From contig JACKBQ010000001.1 in the NCBI GenBank assembly GCA_020634455.1, positions 2,108,001 through 2,172,000 of the forward strand: a stretch of 64,000 nt of DNA, given 5' to 3'. This document shows positions 53,051 through 62,679 of this stretch, one piece after another (position 1 is the first letter of the stretch; every line of letters starts with the position of its first letter). The position numbers and the translations under genes are program-made. The notes below the pieces were generated by a model that did not search any database, had not been told where the DNA came from, and saw only the letters and a program-made list of their open reading frames with translations. This DNA comes from Ardenticatenaceae bacterium. GTDB taxonomy: Bacteria; Chloroflexota; Anaerolineae; Promineifilales; Promineifilaceae.

Positions 53051-53130
53051 CACTTCACTTTTACTGGAAAAGACAGAGTGTCTTACCCTGTCAATTGCAA
53101 AAGTTTCTTTTGATAAGGAAGGAGAACAAA

Positions 53131-54291
53131 ATGCAAAAATCAAAGTTTTGGCTGTTAAGCCTGCTGCTTATTTTGGCAATGGCTCTGGTAGCATGTGGCG
53201 GCGGTGGCGATGAGCCAGCTGCTGATGAAACCGATACCGCGGCCGAAGATGCAAGCGGCGATACCGAAGAAATGGCTGAAGAAGAAGCGCCCATGGAAGA
53301 AGAAGTTGCAGAAGTAGAAACGGACGCAACAGACTGCTCCAGCGAAGAGGTTTTCTGTATTGGTCTGGTAACGGATGTTGGCGAAGTGGATGACAAATCC
53401 TTCAACCAGTCCGCTTGGGAAGGTGCGCAAAGCGCCGCCGATGCGCTAGGTGGTCCAGTTGATTACATCGAAACCAGCGACGCCAAAGATTACGGCGCAA
53501 ATATCGCCCTGTTCGCTGACGCTGGCTACGATGTCATCGTAACCGTTGGGTTTGCTTTGGGCGAAGCCACCGCTGAAGCTGCTCTGACCTACCCCGACAT
53601 TGACTTCATCGGTGTGGACCAGTTCCAGGCCTGGCAGTTTGATGAAGACACCTCCAACGACATCCCCAACCTGGCTGGTTTGATCTTCAATGAAGACAAA
53701 GCTGGCTTCCTGGCTGGTGCTTTGGCTGGTATGCTGACCGAGACGAACACGATTGCGGCCGTTTTGGGCACCGACCTTGTTCCCCCGGTTGTCGCCTTCA
53801 AAGAAGGGTACGAAGCAGGCGCACTGTACGTTAACCCAGATGTCACCTTCATCTCCACCTACCATCCCGGTGGTTTGGATGTAGCCTTTACCGACCCCGA
53901 ATGGGGTGCCAGCACCGCTGCTCAGGCCATCGGCCAGGGTGCAGACGTGATCTTCGGTGCCGGTGGTAAAACCGGTAACGGCGCTCTGATTGAAGTTGCC
54001 AGCAACGCAGGCCTCTTTTGCATCGGCGTAGACACCGACCAGTGGGAAACTGTTCCTGAAGCACACAGCTGCCTGGTTTCCAGCGCTATGAAGCTCATCA
54101 CCCCTGGTGTCTTTGACCTGATATCCGCCTCAAAAGATGGCAGCTTCCCGGCTGGCAACTTTTTCGGTGGTGTTGGTCTCGCCCCGTTCCATGATTTTGA
54201 CGGTGCTGTTTCTGACGAAATCAAAACCACACTGGAAGAGATCGATGCTGGTTTGCAGGATGGTTCAATCTCCACAGGTTATGGTCAGTAA
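53131..54291 (+). CDS. BMP-family ABC transporter substrate-binding lipoprotein
   Basis: 386 residues. A lipoprotein signal peptide ends in lipobox ALVAC; an acidic low-complexity linker (Asp/Glu/Ala, about 25-75) follows; the binding domain is of the BmpA/Med type (GLVTDVGEVDDKSFNQSAWEGA, VIVTVGFALGEAT, FIGVDQFQ, VIFGAGGKTGNGALIEVA). These proteins capture purine nucleosides or related compounds. The ATG at 53131 with AAGGAGAA upstream is preferred over an in-frame ATG 12 codons earlier. It is followed by a hairpin terminator, then two permeases and an ATPase. No octamer copy lies in the gene. Confidence 0.92.
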   Translation: MQKSKFWLLSLLLILAMALVACGGGGDEPAADETDTAAEDASGDTEEMAEEEAPMEEEVAEVETDATDCSSEEVFCIGLVTDVGEVDDKSFNQSAWEGAQSAADALGGPVDYIETSDAKDYGANIALFADAGYDVIVTVGFALGEATAEAALTYPDIDFIGVDQFQAWQFDEDTSNDIPNLAGLIFNEDKAGFLAGALAGMLTETNTIAAVLGTDLVPPVVAFKEGYEAGALYVNPDVTFISTYHPGGLDVAFTDPEWGASTAAQAIGQGADVIFGAGGKTGNGALIEVASNAGLFCIGVDTDQWETVPEAHSCLVSSAMKLITPGVFDLISASKDGSFPAGNFFGGVGLAPFHDFDGAVSDEIKTTLEEIDAGLQDGSISTGYGQ

Positions 54292-54329
54292 TTCTCTGCC
54301 TTGCCTGATGTTTTAACTTTTAGCTGAAC

Positions 54330-54367
54330 ATGTGCGGCGTGCCTTCGGGTGCGTCGCACATTTTGTT
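54330..54367 (+). terminator. Terminator/attenuator within the BMP operon
   Basis: ATGTGCG (54330-54336) pairs with CGCACAT (54355-54361), with a second stem inside capped by CTTCGG, then TTTTGTTT. It lies between the binding-protein gene and the permeases, which would give excess binding protein over membrane subunits. Confidence 0.75.
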
Positions 54368-54399
54368 TATCCTCATTTTCCACTGCAAAAGGTGGTCTT

Positions 54400-55509
54400 A
54401 TGACAAAAGTCGCAACTAACGAGCAACCTGGCAATGCGGTTCTTTATTGGCTTGGGCGCATATGGCGTGGGGTGAGTGTGCCGCTAACGGCCGTTCTCCT
54501 GGCAGGTATCATTGGTTCTATCATTCTTTGGCTTTCAGACGCCAACCCATTGGAAGCGTACGCCGCCCTTTACCGCGGCGCGTTTGGCAATGCAACCGCA
54601 ATCGGCCGTACCCTGGAAAAAGCCACCCCCCTCATTTTGGGCGGTTTGGCCGTCGCATTTGCCTTCAAAGCTGGCTTGTTCAACATCGGCGGGCAGGGGC
54701 AGTTACTGCTAGGCGCTATCATCGCTGGCGCGGTTGGCTTTGCCTTCACCGATTTGCCCTTCATCGTTCACATGCCGCTGGCCTTGCTGATTGGCAGCTT
54801 TATGGGGGCGCTGTTTGCCAGCATCGCCGGGGCGCTGCGCACCTACACGGGTGCCCACGAAGTGATAACCACCATCATGCTCAACTTCGTCGCCATCAAC
54901 ATCACCGACTATTTGGCCGATGGCCCCTGGAAAGACAGTGGCATCGTCGCCCGCACGCCAGCCATCGCCGAATCAGCCGCCATTCCGGTGTGGGGCACAC
55001 TGCCCGCAGGCTTTTTTATTGCCGCAATTATGGCCTTTGCCACCTGGTATTTGCTCTTTCGCACCACGTTGGGCTACGAAATTCGCACCGTTGGCCTGAA
55101 TTCACACGCGGCGCATTATGCCGGCATCAAAGTGGCGCGAACCATTATTTTGACGATGGCGATTAGCGGTTTTTTGGCCGGGATGGGTGGCGCAATTGAG
55201 ACGTTGGGCGTCGTCGGCCGTTTTCAGCCGGGCTTCAACACAGGGCTGGGTTTTGACGGGATCACCATTGCCCTGCTGGCCCGCACCAACCCGCTGGGTG
55301 TCATTCCCGCAGCGCTGCTCGTGGGCGCAATGCAGGCTGGCTCCAGCCAAATGCAGTTTGATGCCGACGTGCCAGTGCAGATTATTGACGTGATTCAGGC
55401 GCTGATTTTGTTCTTCGTTTCGGCGGAGATGATTGTGCGTTGGATTATTCGCACCCGCGCCGACGAAGGCGGCGGCGTGACCATCAGCAGCGGCTGGGGC
55501 AGCAGCTAG
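54400..55509 (+). CDS. ABC transporter permease 1 (BMP/nucleoside type)
   Basis: 369-residue inner-membrane subunit of the BPD_transp_2 family with about nine helices; GLFNIGGQGQLLLGAI is the conserved cytoplasmic coupling region, and TGAHEVITTIMLNFVA and RTVGLNSHAAHYAGI are typical of NupB/YufP permeases. The ATG at 54400 follows AAGGTGGT; an upstream in-frame start would lie in the terminator. Eleven bases separate it from the second permease. Confidence 0.9.
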   Translation: MTKVATNEQPGNAVLYWLGRIWRGVSVPLTAVLLAGIIGSIILWLSDANPLEAYAALYRGAFGNATAIGRTLEKATPLILGGLAVAFAFKAGLFNIGGQGQLLLGAIIAGAVGFAFTDLPFIVHMPLALLIGSFMGALFASIAGALRTYTGAHEVITTIMLNFVAINITDYLADGPWKDSGIVARTPAIAESAAIPVWGTLPAGFFIAAIMAFATWYLLFRTTLGYEIRTVGLNSHAAHYAGIKVARTIILTMAISGFLAGMGGAIETLGVVGRFQPGFNTGLGFDGITIALLARTNPLGVIPAALLVGAMQAGSSQMQFDADVPVQIIDVIQALILFFVSAEMIVRWIIRTRADEGGGVTISSGWGSS

Positions 55510-55520
55510 AGGAGGCTTTT

Positions 55521-56540
55521 ATGGATTCCACAATCACCCCAAGCAATGGTAAAAGCTGGCTCGATTCGCTCCGTTCGGTGGGCGGCGTGCTGGCGGTGGG
55601 CATCGTGGTTGCCGTTGTTTATGGGTACATCACCAACCCTAATGTGACAACGGCCGTACTCGCCTCCACCCTCCGCCAATCCACCCCGCTGGTGCTGGGT
55701 GCGCTCTGTGGCCTCATCGGTGAGCGTTCCGGCATCGTCAACATTGGCATTGAAGGCCAGATGCTCATGGCTGCTTTCATTGGTTTTTTGGCCAATGTAT
55801 ATACTGGTAATCTGTTCCTGGCCGTGCTGGCTGGCGTGGGCACGGGCGCTCTCCTGGGCGCATTTTTAGGTCTCATGTCCATCGGCCTCAAAATGGATCA
55901 GATTATTGGCGGCACGGTTATCAATATTTTGGCGCTGGGCCTGACCAGCTTCTTTTACCAGGCCGGGCTGACTACCCAGGGCAAATTACTACCCATCAGT
56001 TTTGGCTTTTTAGCAGACATCCCACTGATTGGCCCGGTTTTGTTTAATAATCCGCCCATCACCTATGCCACACTTATTTTGGTGGTACTGGTGCATTTTG
56101 TGCTGTTCCACACCCGCTGGGGCTTGCGCACGCGCGTCATTGGTGAGCATCCCAGCGCCGCCGACACGGTGGGCATCAATGTTCATATGATGCGTTATGT
56201 AAACATAGCTATTGCTGGTGGGATTGCCGGGCTGGCTGGTGCGTATCTCACGCTGGAAGCGGTTGGCTCTTTTGAACGGGCGATGACAAATGGCCGTGGC
56301 TTTGTAGCGCTGGCGGTGATGCTCTTTGGCAAGCGGACGCCGCTGGGAGCCTGGGGCGCGGCGCTGCTGTTTGGTTTTGCCACTGCCCTGCAAACGCAGC
56401 TCCAGTTTGGCGGCCAAATTACCATCCCGCACCAGTTCATTGGCATGCTGCCTTACGTGCTCACCATTTTGGTTCTGGCTGGCTTTGTGGGCCGCAGCCG
56501 CGACCCCAAAGCGCTAGGCCAAGTGTACGAAACCGAATAA
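55521..56540 (+). CDS. ABC transporter permease 2 (BMP/nucleoside type)
   Basis: 339 residues, about nine helices, BPD_transp_2 family; GIVNIGIEGQMLMAAF is the counterpart of the coupling motif in permease 1, with MRYVNIAIAGGIAGLAGAYL near the end, matching NupC/YufQ-type subunits. The start at 55521 is fixed by GAGGAGG upstream. It pairs with permease 1 to form the channel. The ATPase follows after a 96-bp gap occupied by a repeat. Confidence 0.9.
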   Translation: MDSTITPSNGKSWLDSLRSVGGVLAVGIVVAVVYGYITNPNVTTAVLASTLRQSTPLVLGALCGLIGERSGIVNIGIEGQMLMAAFIGFLANVYTGNLFLAVLAGVGTGALLGAFLGLMSIGLKMDQIIGGTVINILALGLTSFFYQAGLTTQGKLLPISFGFLADIPLIGPVLFNNPPITYATLILVVLVHFVLFHTRWGLRTRVIGEHPSAADTVGINVHMMRYVNIAIAGGIAGLAGAYLTLEAVGSFERAMTNGRGFVALAVMLFGKRTPLGAWGAALLFGFATALQTQLQFGGQITIPHQFIGMLPYVLTILVLAGFVGRSRDPKALGQVYETE

Positions 56541-56545
56541 AAGTT

Positions 56546-56614
56546 TACCGCAGAGTACGCAGAGTACGCGGACAAAATCTAAAAAACTCTGCGCCCTCCG
56601 CGCGCTCTGCGGTG
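56546..56614. repeat. CGCAGAGTACGCAGAGT ... CTCTGCGG inverted repeat
   Basis: TTACCGCAGAGTACGCAGAG on the left and ACTCTGCGC ... CTCTGCGGTGG on the right form an imperfect hairpin between permease 2 and the ATPase gene. This CGCAGAG type recurs widely in environmental genomes; a fragment is at 10194-10250. Confidence 0.75.
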
Positions 56615-56636
56615 GAAATAACAGCGAGACAGTGAC

Positions 56637-58151
56637 ATGACAGATCAGATAGTGTTGCAAGCAAAAGGAATCACCAAACGTTTCCCCGGCGTGTTAGCCA
56701 ACGACAGCGTAGATTTGACGCTGCACAAGGGCAAGATTTTGGCGCTGCTGGGCGAAAATGGCGCGGGCAAAAGCACGCTGATGAACATGCTGTATGGCCT
56801 GTACCATCCCGATGAGGGTGAAATCTGGATCAAGGGCGAGCAGGTGGCGCTGAAAAATCCCCGCGATGCGATTGATCGCGGCGTGGGCATGGTGCATCAG
56901 CATTTTCAGCTGGTGCCGGTAATGACGGTAGCAGAAAATGTGATGCTTGGCGCTGAGGTGGTGAAGAACGGCCGTCTCGATATGCGTGGCGCTGAAAAAC
57001 AAGTCCTGGAGCTTTCGCAGCAGTATGGACTGCAAGTAGACCCCACGGCGGTCGTGGAAGATTTGCCTGTGGGCACGCAGCAGCGGGTGGAAATCATCAA
57101 AGCGCTGTACCGCAAAGCGGATATTTTGATTCTGGATGAGCCAACGGCCGTACTCACCCCCCAGGAAGCCACCGAACTGTTCCGCATCATGCGCGAACTC
57201 ACCGAGCGGGGCGTTTCCATCATTTTTATTACCCACAAGCTCAAAGAGGTGCTGGCCATCGCCGACAACATCGCCGTGCTGCGCGGTGGGCGCATGGTGG
57301 GCATGGCTGATCCAAAAACCGCTACCCAGGCCACCCTGGCCGAACTGATGGTGGGACGCAAAGTCATCTTGCAGGTAGAAAAAGATGCTCCACAGCCGAA
57401 AAACGTGGTCCTGAGGGTAGAAAATCTGGAAGTGCTGGATGATCGGGGGCATACGGCCGTAAAAGGCGTCACGCTCGAAGTGCGGGCAGGTGAAATTGTG
57501 GGCGTAGCCGGGGTACAGGGCAATGGTCAGCGCGAACTGGTAGAAGCGCTCACCGGGCTGCGACCCGTCCAAACTGGCAGCGTCACCATCGAAGGGCACG
57601 ATTGCACCCACGTCACCCCACGCCAGGTTACCGAACTCGGCGTGGCCCACATCCCCGAAGATCGGGAAAAGCATGGCCTGGTGATGCAGTACACCGTCGC
57701 CGACAACATGGTGCTGAACAACTACTACCAAACACCGTACGCCAGCGGCCCCATCATGCACCAGGAAGCAATTGACAAGCACGGCACCGACCTGGTCACC
57801 GAATTTGACGTGCGCACGCCCAGCATCCACACGGCCGCCCGCACGCTTTCTGGCGGTAACAAGCAAAAAGTGATTGTGGCCCGCGAATTTTCGCGCCCCA
57901 CCAAGCTGCTGATCGCTGCCCAACCCACGCGGGGCATTGACGTTGGCTCGATTGAGTTCATCCACAACCAGATTGTGGCTCAGCGAGACCGGGGCGTGGC
58001 AGTGCTGGTCGTCTCGGCTGAGCTGGATGAGGTGCTGGGTCTGGCTGATCGGGTGGCTGTAATGTTTGACGGCCGTATTGTGAAGATTCTGCCCATCGCC
58101 GAAGCCACTCGCGAGCGGGTTGGCCTTCTCATGGCCGGTTCCGACGAGTAA
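56637..58151 (+). CDS. ABC transporter ATPase with two nucleotide-binding domains (BMP/nucleoside type)
   Basis: 504 residues with tandem domains: the first (about 5-245) has GENGAGKST, QQRVEIIKALYRKADILILDEP; the second (about 255-500) has the degenerate loop GVQGNGQRE, signature LSGGNKQKV and QPTRGIDV. This asymmetry is standard for RbsA/NupA-type ATPases. It energises the two permeases encoded upstream. An ACGGCCGT copy lies in each half of the gene. Confidence 0.93.
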   Translation: MTDQIVLQAKGITKRFPGVLANDSVDLTLHKGKILALLGENGAGKSTLMNMLYGLYHPDEGEIWIKGEQVALKNPRDAIDRGVGMVHQHFQLVPVMTVAENVMLGAEVVKNGRLDMRGAEKQVLELSQQYGLQVDPTAVVEDLPVGTQQRVEIIKALYRKADILILDEPTAVLTPQEATELFRIMRELTERGVSIIFITHKLKEVLAIADNIAVLRGGRMVGMADPKTATQATLAELMVGRKVILQVEKDAPQPKNVVLRVENLEVLDDRGHTAVKGVTLEVRAGEIVGVAGVQGNGQRELVEALTGLRPVQTGSVTIEGHDCTHVTPRQVTELGVAHIPEDREKHGLVMQYTVADNMVLNNYYQTPYASGPIMHQEAIDKHGTDLVTEFDVRTPSIHTAARTLSGGNKQKVIVAREFSRPTKLLIAAQPTRGIDVGSIEFIHNQIVAQRDRGVAVLVVSAELDEVLGLADRVAVMFDGRIVKILPIAEATRERVGLLMAGSDE

Positions 58152-58156
58152 AACTT

Positions 58157-58996
58157 ATGACCGAACCCCAACGTATCATCGCCTTCCAAGGTGAACCCGG
58201 CGCGTACTCCGAACAAGCCGTCCACGAGCATTTTGGCCCCAAAACGTCTACGCTGCCCTGCCGCACCTTTTCCGAGATGTTTGATGCGGTGCATAACGGC
58301 CGTGCCACGCAAATCATGCTTCCCGTCGAAAATTCTCTGGCTGGTATGGTCATTCCCGCCTACGACATGCTGGTAGACCACGATTTGCGCGTCCAGGCGG
58401 AAGTGATTGTGCGGGTAGAGCATTGCCTCATGGCTCCTGCTGGCACGCTGATTAACGAAATTACGCACGTGATGTCCCACCATCAGGCGCTGGCCCAATG
58501 CGAAACCAACATCAAGCGTCAGGGACTCATCCCCGTAGACCATTACGATACGGCTGGAGCGGCTCGCGATCTGGCCAACAACCCCAAACCCGGCCTGGCC
58601 GCCATCGCCAGCGCTCTGGCTGCCGAAACGTACAATCTGGAAATTCTGTCCCACAATTTTGAGGATATGGATTTCAACTTCACCCGCTTTTTTGTGCTGG
58701 GCAAGCTGGACCCGGCCCGGCAGGACCCATGCAAAACCTCCATCATTTTCACCACGCGCCATGTGCCGGGCGCGCTGCACATCGTGTTGGGTGAGTTGGC
58801 CAGCCGGGGCATCAACCTCACCAAAATCGAGTCCCGTCCTCGCCGAAATCGGCCGTGGCATTACCGTTTTTTTGTCGATTTTGAGGGGCATGAGGATGAT
58901 GAAGCCGTGCAGGAAGCGATGTTGGGCATCTTGAAGCAATCCTCGTTTTTGCAAGTGCTTGGCTCTTACCCTATGGCCAAAATGCCCAGCTACTAA
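58157..58996 (+). CDS. pheA: Prephenate dehydratase
   Basis: 279 residues. The catalytic PDT domain (about 5-185) has GEPGAYSEQA, MLPVENSLAG and NFTRFFVLG, whose Thr acts in decarboxylating dehydration of prephenate to phenylpyruvate. The C-terminal ACT domain (about 197-275), with GALHIVLGELASRGINLTKIESRP, binds phenylalanine for feedback control. No chorismate mutase domain is fused. It begins 5 bp after the ABC ATPase stop but the functions are unrelated; read-through expression is likely. Confidence 0.93.
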   Translation: MTEPQRIIAFQGEPGAYSEQAVHEHFGPKTSTLPCRTFSEMFDAVHNGRATQIMLPVENSLAGMVIPAYDMLVDHDLRVQAEVIVRVEHCLMAPAGTLINEITHVMSHHQALAQCETNIKRQGLIPVDHYDTAGAARDLANNPKPGLAAIASALAAETYNLEILSHNFEDMDFNFTRFFVLGKLDPARQDPCKTSIIFTTRHVPGALHIVLGELASRGINLTKIESRPRRNRPWHYRFFVDFEGHEDDEAVQEAMLGILKQSSFLQVLGSYPMAKMPSY

Positions 58997-59146
58997 TTTA
59001 TTGTTGCCGCCGGATAATCGGCTGTAGAAAAATCAAATCGCCCCGTTATTACCCCTAAAAACAAGCTCGTCGTAGGCTTAAACTACAATTTACCTTGTCA
59101 GGGTTTAATCTCTTCTGTTGATAAAACAGTTTAAGGAGATTGACCT

Positions 59147-59884
59147 ATGACAACACAAGCGATTGAAACGCATGAATTAACCAGAAAGTACGGCGAGCAA
59201 ACGGCCGTTTCCCACCTCACCCTCGCCATCCCCCAAGGCGAAATCTTTGGCTTTTTGGGACATAACGGGGCTGGCAAAACCACCACCATCAGCCTGCTAA
59301 CCACGCTCCTGCTGCCGACCTCCGGCAGCGCCAAAATCTTTGGCGACGATGTGGTGCAGCAGAACCGGGCCGTGCGGCAGCGCATTGGCTATGTGCCGGA
59401 AAATGTGCGCCTCTACAACGACCTGACTGTTGCCGAAAACCTGCGGTTTTTGGGTGAATTATCGGGCGTGCAGAACGTGGACGGCCGTATCGCAGAACTC
59501 CTGCAACTGTTAGAGCATCCCGAATGGCGCGATTTACGTGTGGGCACCTTCTCTAAAGGGATGCGCCAGCGCATTGGCATCGCCCAGGCGCTGCTGCACC
59601 AGCCAGATGTCCTCTTTTTGGATGAACCCGCCTCCGGGCTAGACCCGGAAGGGCAGCGAGCGATTGGCGACCTGATTGTGCGGCTCAATCATGAATTTGG
59701 CATCACCATTTTCATGAACACCCACCAGCTTTCGGAAGCGGCCAAATTGTGTACCAGCATCGGCATCATGAATCACGGCCGTCTCGTCATGGCCGACACC
59801 TTAGCCAATGTGATGCAGCGCTTCCCCAATACCCCATCTTTAGAAGAAATCTACCTGCAAGTTGGCGCAAAGGAGTTGTCATGA
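59147..59884 (+). CDS. ABC transporter ATP-binding protein
   Basis: 245-residue ATPase: Walker A GHNGAGKTT, signature FSKGMRQR, Walker B VLFLDEPASGLDPEG, switch His in MNTHQLSEA. AAGGAG lies upstream of the ATG. The permease gene overlaps its stop by 4 bp. It drives an exporter or membrane-remodelling complex with the two ABC-2 permeases of this operon, a set that resembles NosF/NosY-type modules. Confidence 0.92.
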   Translation: MTTQAIETHELTRKYGEQTAVSHLTLAIPQGEIFGFLGHNGAGKTTTISLLTTLLLPTSGSAKIFGDDVVQQNRAVRQRIGYVPENVRLYNDLTVAENLRFLGELSGVQNVDGRIAELLQLLEHPEWRDLRVGTFSKGMRQRIGIAQALLHQPDVLFLDEPASGLDPEGQRAIGDLIVRLNHEFGITIFMNTHQLSEAAKLCTSIGIMNHGRLVMADTLANVMQRFPNTPSLEEIYLQVGAKELS

Positions 59885-60819
59885 ACACCTCCTTGATTAT
59901 CGCCCGCAAAGAGTTCCGGGCCGCCTTTCGCAACCGGCTTTTTCTCACCATCACCTTGCTCTTTTTGGGGCTGTCCATCCTGTCCGTTTACATCGGCAGC
60001 ACCACCAAACGGGCCGAAATGCGGATTTATAACGAAACGGTGGCCACGCTGCCAGCGGAAGGTGCGGCGGTCATTCCGGCCGCGCCGGAAATCCACACCC
60101 TCACCATTTTGTCGAACTTAACAGAATACGTCGCCATTGTAGGTGCAATTTTGGCCGTCATTTTGGGCTACAACGCGCTCATCGAAGAAAAGGAATCGGG
60201 CGGCTTGAAGCTGATTTTGTCGCGCCCGGTGTACCGCGATCAGGTCCTCATTGGCAAATTGTTAGGGAATACGGCCGTTATCGCCACCCTCTTGGGGCTC
60301 GTATTCATTTTTAACCTGGTCTTGCTGGTCGTCATCGGCGGCATCTGGCCCACCGTCGGCGAGGCGATGCGACTCTTGACCTTTACCCTCATCGCCCTGG
60401 CCTACATGCTCATCTTTTTAACGGTGTCCATGTTCCTCAGCATTCGTTTAAACAATGGGGCGACGGTTTTCCTCATCTCCCTGACGCTGTGGGTGCTGGT
60501 GAGTTTTGTCGTGCCGCAAATGGCCGACGCGATGAAGAGTAATAGCAGCGTGGTTAACAGTATCAGCGGCGCGATCAACCAGATTCCGCAGGATACGGCC
60601 GTTTCCCAAGCCATCAACTATCTCTCTCCGACGTGGCATCTGCGTAACATCGGCGGCCAACTGCTGCAATTTGCCCCCGGCAGCGGCGGCATCAGCGCCG
60701 GAACCCTGGTCGGTCATACCCTGGCGACGCTGTTGGTCTTGTTAGCGCCCACCGCCGCGTTTATCGCCGCCGGATTCAATGTTTTTCAGCGCAACGAAAC
60801 GCTGGTTTTGGAGAGTTAA
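59881..60819 (+). CDS. ABC-2 type permease
   Basis: 312 residues, six helices with a large external loop between helices 1 and 2; IIARKEFRAAFRNRLFLTIT at the N terminus and LKLILSRPVYRDQVLIGKLLGN in the cytoplasmic loop mark the ABC-2 family. The same motifs recur in the permease at 61622-62614, so the two are paralogues and may form a heterodimer. AAAGGAG precedes the ATG. Translationally coupled to the ATPase. Confidence 0.87.
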   Translation: MNTSLIIARKEFRAAFRNRLFLTITLLFLGLSILSVYIGSTTKRAEMRIYNETVATLPAEGAAVIPAAPEIHTLTILSNLTEYVAIVGAILAVILGYNALIEEKESGGLKLILSRPVYRDQVLIGKLLGNTAVIATLLGLVFIFNLVLLVVIGGIWPTVGEAMRLLTFTLIALAYMLIFLTVSMFLSIRLNNGATVFLISLTLWVLVSFVVPQMADAMKSNSSVVNSISGAINQIPQDTAVSQAINYLSPTWHLRNIGGQLLQFAPGSGGISAGTLVGHTLATLLVLLAPTAAFIAAGFNVFQRNETLVLES

Positions 60820-60821
60820 CC

Positions 60822-61616
60822 ATGAAACGAACAATACTCTCCTTACTGGTATTGTTTTTGTTGTTGAGCGGCGTTTCTTTGGCCCGTGCCGATGAGATGG
60901 TCTTGTCCCAGACGGTGCAGGCCAGCCAAACGGCCGTTTACCAACTGGAAATCCACAACGAAACGGCCGTCGCCCACGATTACGCCCTCGCGCTGTCCGG
61001 CTTGACTGCCGGATTGACGACGACGTTCACCCAGGGCGGCCCACTGGTTAGCCAGATAACGGTTCCGGCCAACGAATATGGATCGGCGACGATGCAGGTG
61101 GCTGTGCCCGCAGAAACGGCCGTTGGTCATTACACTGCCCAATTTACGGCCATCCGCGACGATGGCGAGCAGTTGACAATGCCTGTGACGCTCAATGTAG
61201 AAAACACCTATGCCGTCAAGATTATTAGCCAAAATTTGAATGTGACGGCCTTCAGCGGCAAGGATTTTGTTTTGGATGTAACGGCCGTTAACAGCGGTGC
61301 CGCCGCCGTCACCAACCTGGCGCTGACCTTAGACGCCCCGGCCAAGTGGATTGTGCAAACAACCCCGGAAACTGTGCCGTCGCTGGCAGCGGGCGCAGAA
61401 ATGACTTTCCATGTAATCGTCACCGTTCCCGCTTCGCAGGTGGCGACTGACCAAAAAATCACGCTGGCGCTCGACAGCGACCAAACTGCCAGCCCGGACA
61501 GCCCGCTGACGGTGCGCGTCCAGAACAGCCCGACGTTTTTGTATACGGCCGTAACCATCATGGCTTTGGCTGTCGTCGGCGCAATCGTCTACTTCCGCCG
61601 CAAAGGACGGCGTTAA
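60822..61616 (+). CDS. Membrane-anchored NEW3-domain protein
   Basis: 264 residues: signal peptide (1-23), two immunoglobulin-like NEW3 (alpha-galactosidase-associated) domains (about 25-125 and 130-232), a C-terminal helix (about 238-257) and the basic end RRKGRR, so the body faces outward. It lies 2 bp after one ABC-2 permease and 5 bp before the other and is probably a structural or substrate-handling partner. Four octamers encode TAV tripeptides in its beta strands. Confidence 0.82.
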   Translation: MKRTILSLLVLFLLLSGVSLARADEMVLSQTVQASQTAVYQLEIHNETAVAHDYALALSGLTAGLTTTFTQGGPLVSQITVPANEYGSATMQVAVPAETAVGHYTAQFTAIRDDGEQLTMPVTLNVENTYAVKIISQNLNVTAFSGKDFVLDVTAVNSGAAAVTNLALTLDAPAKWIVQTTPETVPSLAAGAEMTFHVIVTVPASQVATDQKITLALDSDQTASPDSPLTVRVQNSPTFLYTAVTIMALAVVGAIVYFRRKGRR

Positions 61617-61621
61617 ACGTT

Positions 61622-62614
61622 ATGACCACAACAACAATCACCCACACACACAGGCGTGTCCCCGCGCTTTGGGTCATCGCTCGGAAGGAAATTAGCGACG
61701 CTTTTCGCAATCGCCTCTTTCTCATCTCGATGATCATGCTCCTCGGCTTGAGCCTGATCGCCATCGGCCTGGGGTCGTTAAGCGTGCGCACCCAGATGAG
61801 CGACTACCTGCAATCGGTGCAAATCCTGACCGATTTGGGCCGCACCGACTTTCCGACCGCACCCTCGCTCAACCCCATCGCCGTTTCCAAGAACTTCATC
61901 AACTATCTGGCGATGGTTGGGGCGCTGCTGGCCATGATTCTGGGCTTTACGTCCATCAACAAGGAGCGGCAGGCCGGCACGCTGCGCCTCATCCTCTCCC
62001 GCCCCGTCTACCGCGACCAGTTTCTGACCGGCAAGGTTTTGGGAAATGCGGCGCTGCTGGCGGTGCTGATGACGGCCGTTGGCCTGGTCACCTTTCTGGC
62101 TATTGGCCTCATTGGGCGCGTCTGGCTCACGGGAGACCAAATCATCCGGCTGGCTTTAACAATGGGCATGTCCTGGCTGTACCTGATGACCTTCTACCTG
62201 TTGGCCCAATTCTTCACCCTGCTCATGCCCAACAGCAACCACGCGCTGCTGCTCACCGTCATCGTCTGGCTCGTCTTCGCCTTCATCTTCCCCCAAATTG
62301 GCGACACGATGGACTTGGACAATCAGCTTCCCGGCGGCTTTTTCGCCACCTTGGGCTTGGACAAAGCAGGCGAGGAACAGGCGTTGCAGCAGTTCAAATG
62401 GTACGAAACTGTACGCGACGGCGTGGAAGAGCTGTCGCCCACCAAGCACTACGAGCGCATCAGCTATGCCCTGCTAGGCATCAAAAAGGAGTTCAACGAG
62501 AACACCTGGCAAGAGGTGATGCGGCTCAAACTCATCAATCTAGCCGGCCTGACTCTGCCCATCGTCTTGCTTTTAAGCGCGTCTTACGTCGTTTTCCTCA
62601 GGCAGGAAGCGTAA
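61622..62614 (+). CDS. ABC-2 type permease, paralogue of the 59.9 kb gene
   Basis: 330 residues, six helices. VIARKEISDAFRNRLFLISM and LRLILSRPVYRDQFLTGKVLGN parallel the first permease almost residue for residue, while the large external loop differs. Probably the second half of a heterodimeric channel with 59881-60819. The downstream lipoprotein gene is separated by an inverted repeat. Confidence 0.87.
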   Translation: MTTTTITHTHRRVPALWVIARKEISDAFRNRLFLISMIMLLGLSLIAIGLGSLSVRTQMSDYLQSVQILTDLGRTDFPTAPSLNPIAVSKNFINYLAMVGALLAMILGFTSINKERQAGTLRLILSRPVYRDQFLTGKVLGNAALLAVLMTAVGLVTFLAIGLIGRVWLTGDQIIRLALTMGMSWLYLMTFYLLAQFFTLLMPNSNHALLLTVIVWLVFAFIFPQIGDTMDLDNQLPGGFFATLGLDKAGEEQALQQFKWYETVRDGVEELSPTKHYERISYALLGIKKEFNENTWQEVMRLKLINLAGLTLPIVLLLSASYVVFLRQEA

Positions 62615-62617
62615 GGA

Positions 62618-62657
62618 GAGATTGGAGATTGACATCCAATCTCCAGTCTCCAATCTC
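62618..62657. repeat. GAGATTGGAGATTG ... CCAATCTCCAGTCTCC inverted repeat
   Basis: GATTGGAGATTG-type units face CCAATCTCCA...CCAATCTC around a 4-bp centre between the permease and lipoprotein genes. Confidence 0.7.
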
Positions 62658-62679
62658 AAATAATTAAAGGAAACACACC

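Noticed and set aside
56694..57965. 423-codon open frame on the minus strand
   Set aside because: Shadow of the two-domain ABC ATPase gene; His/Gln-rich translation without recognisable domains.
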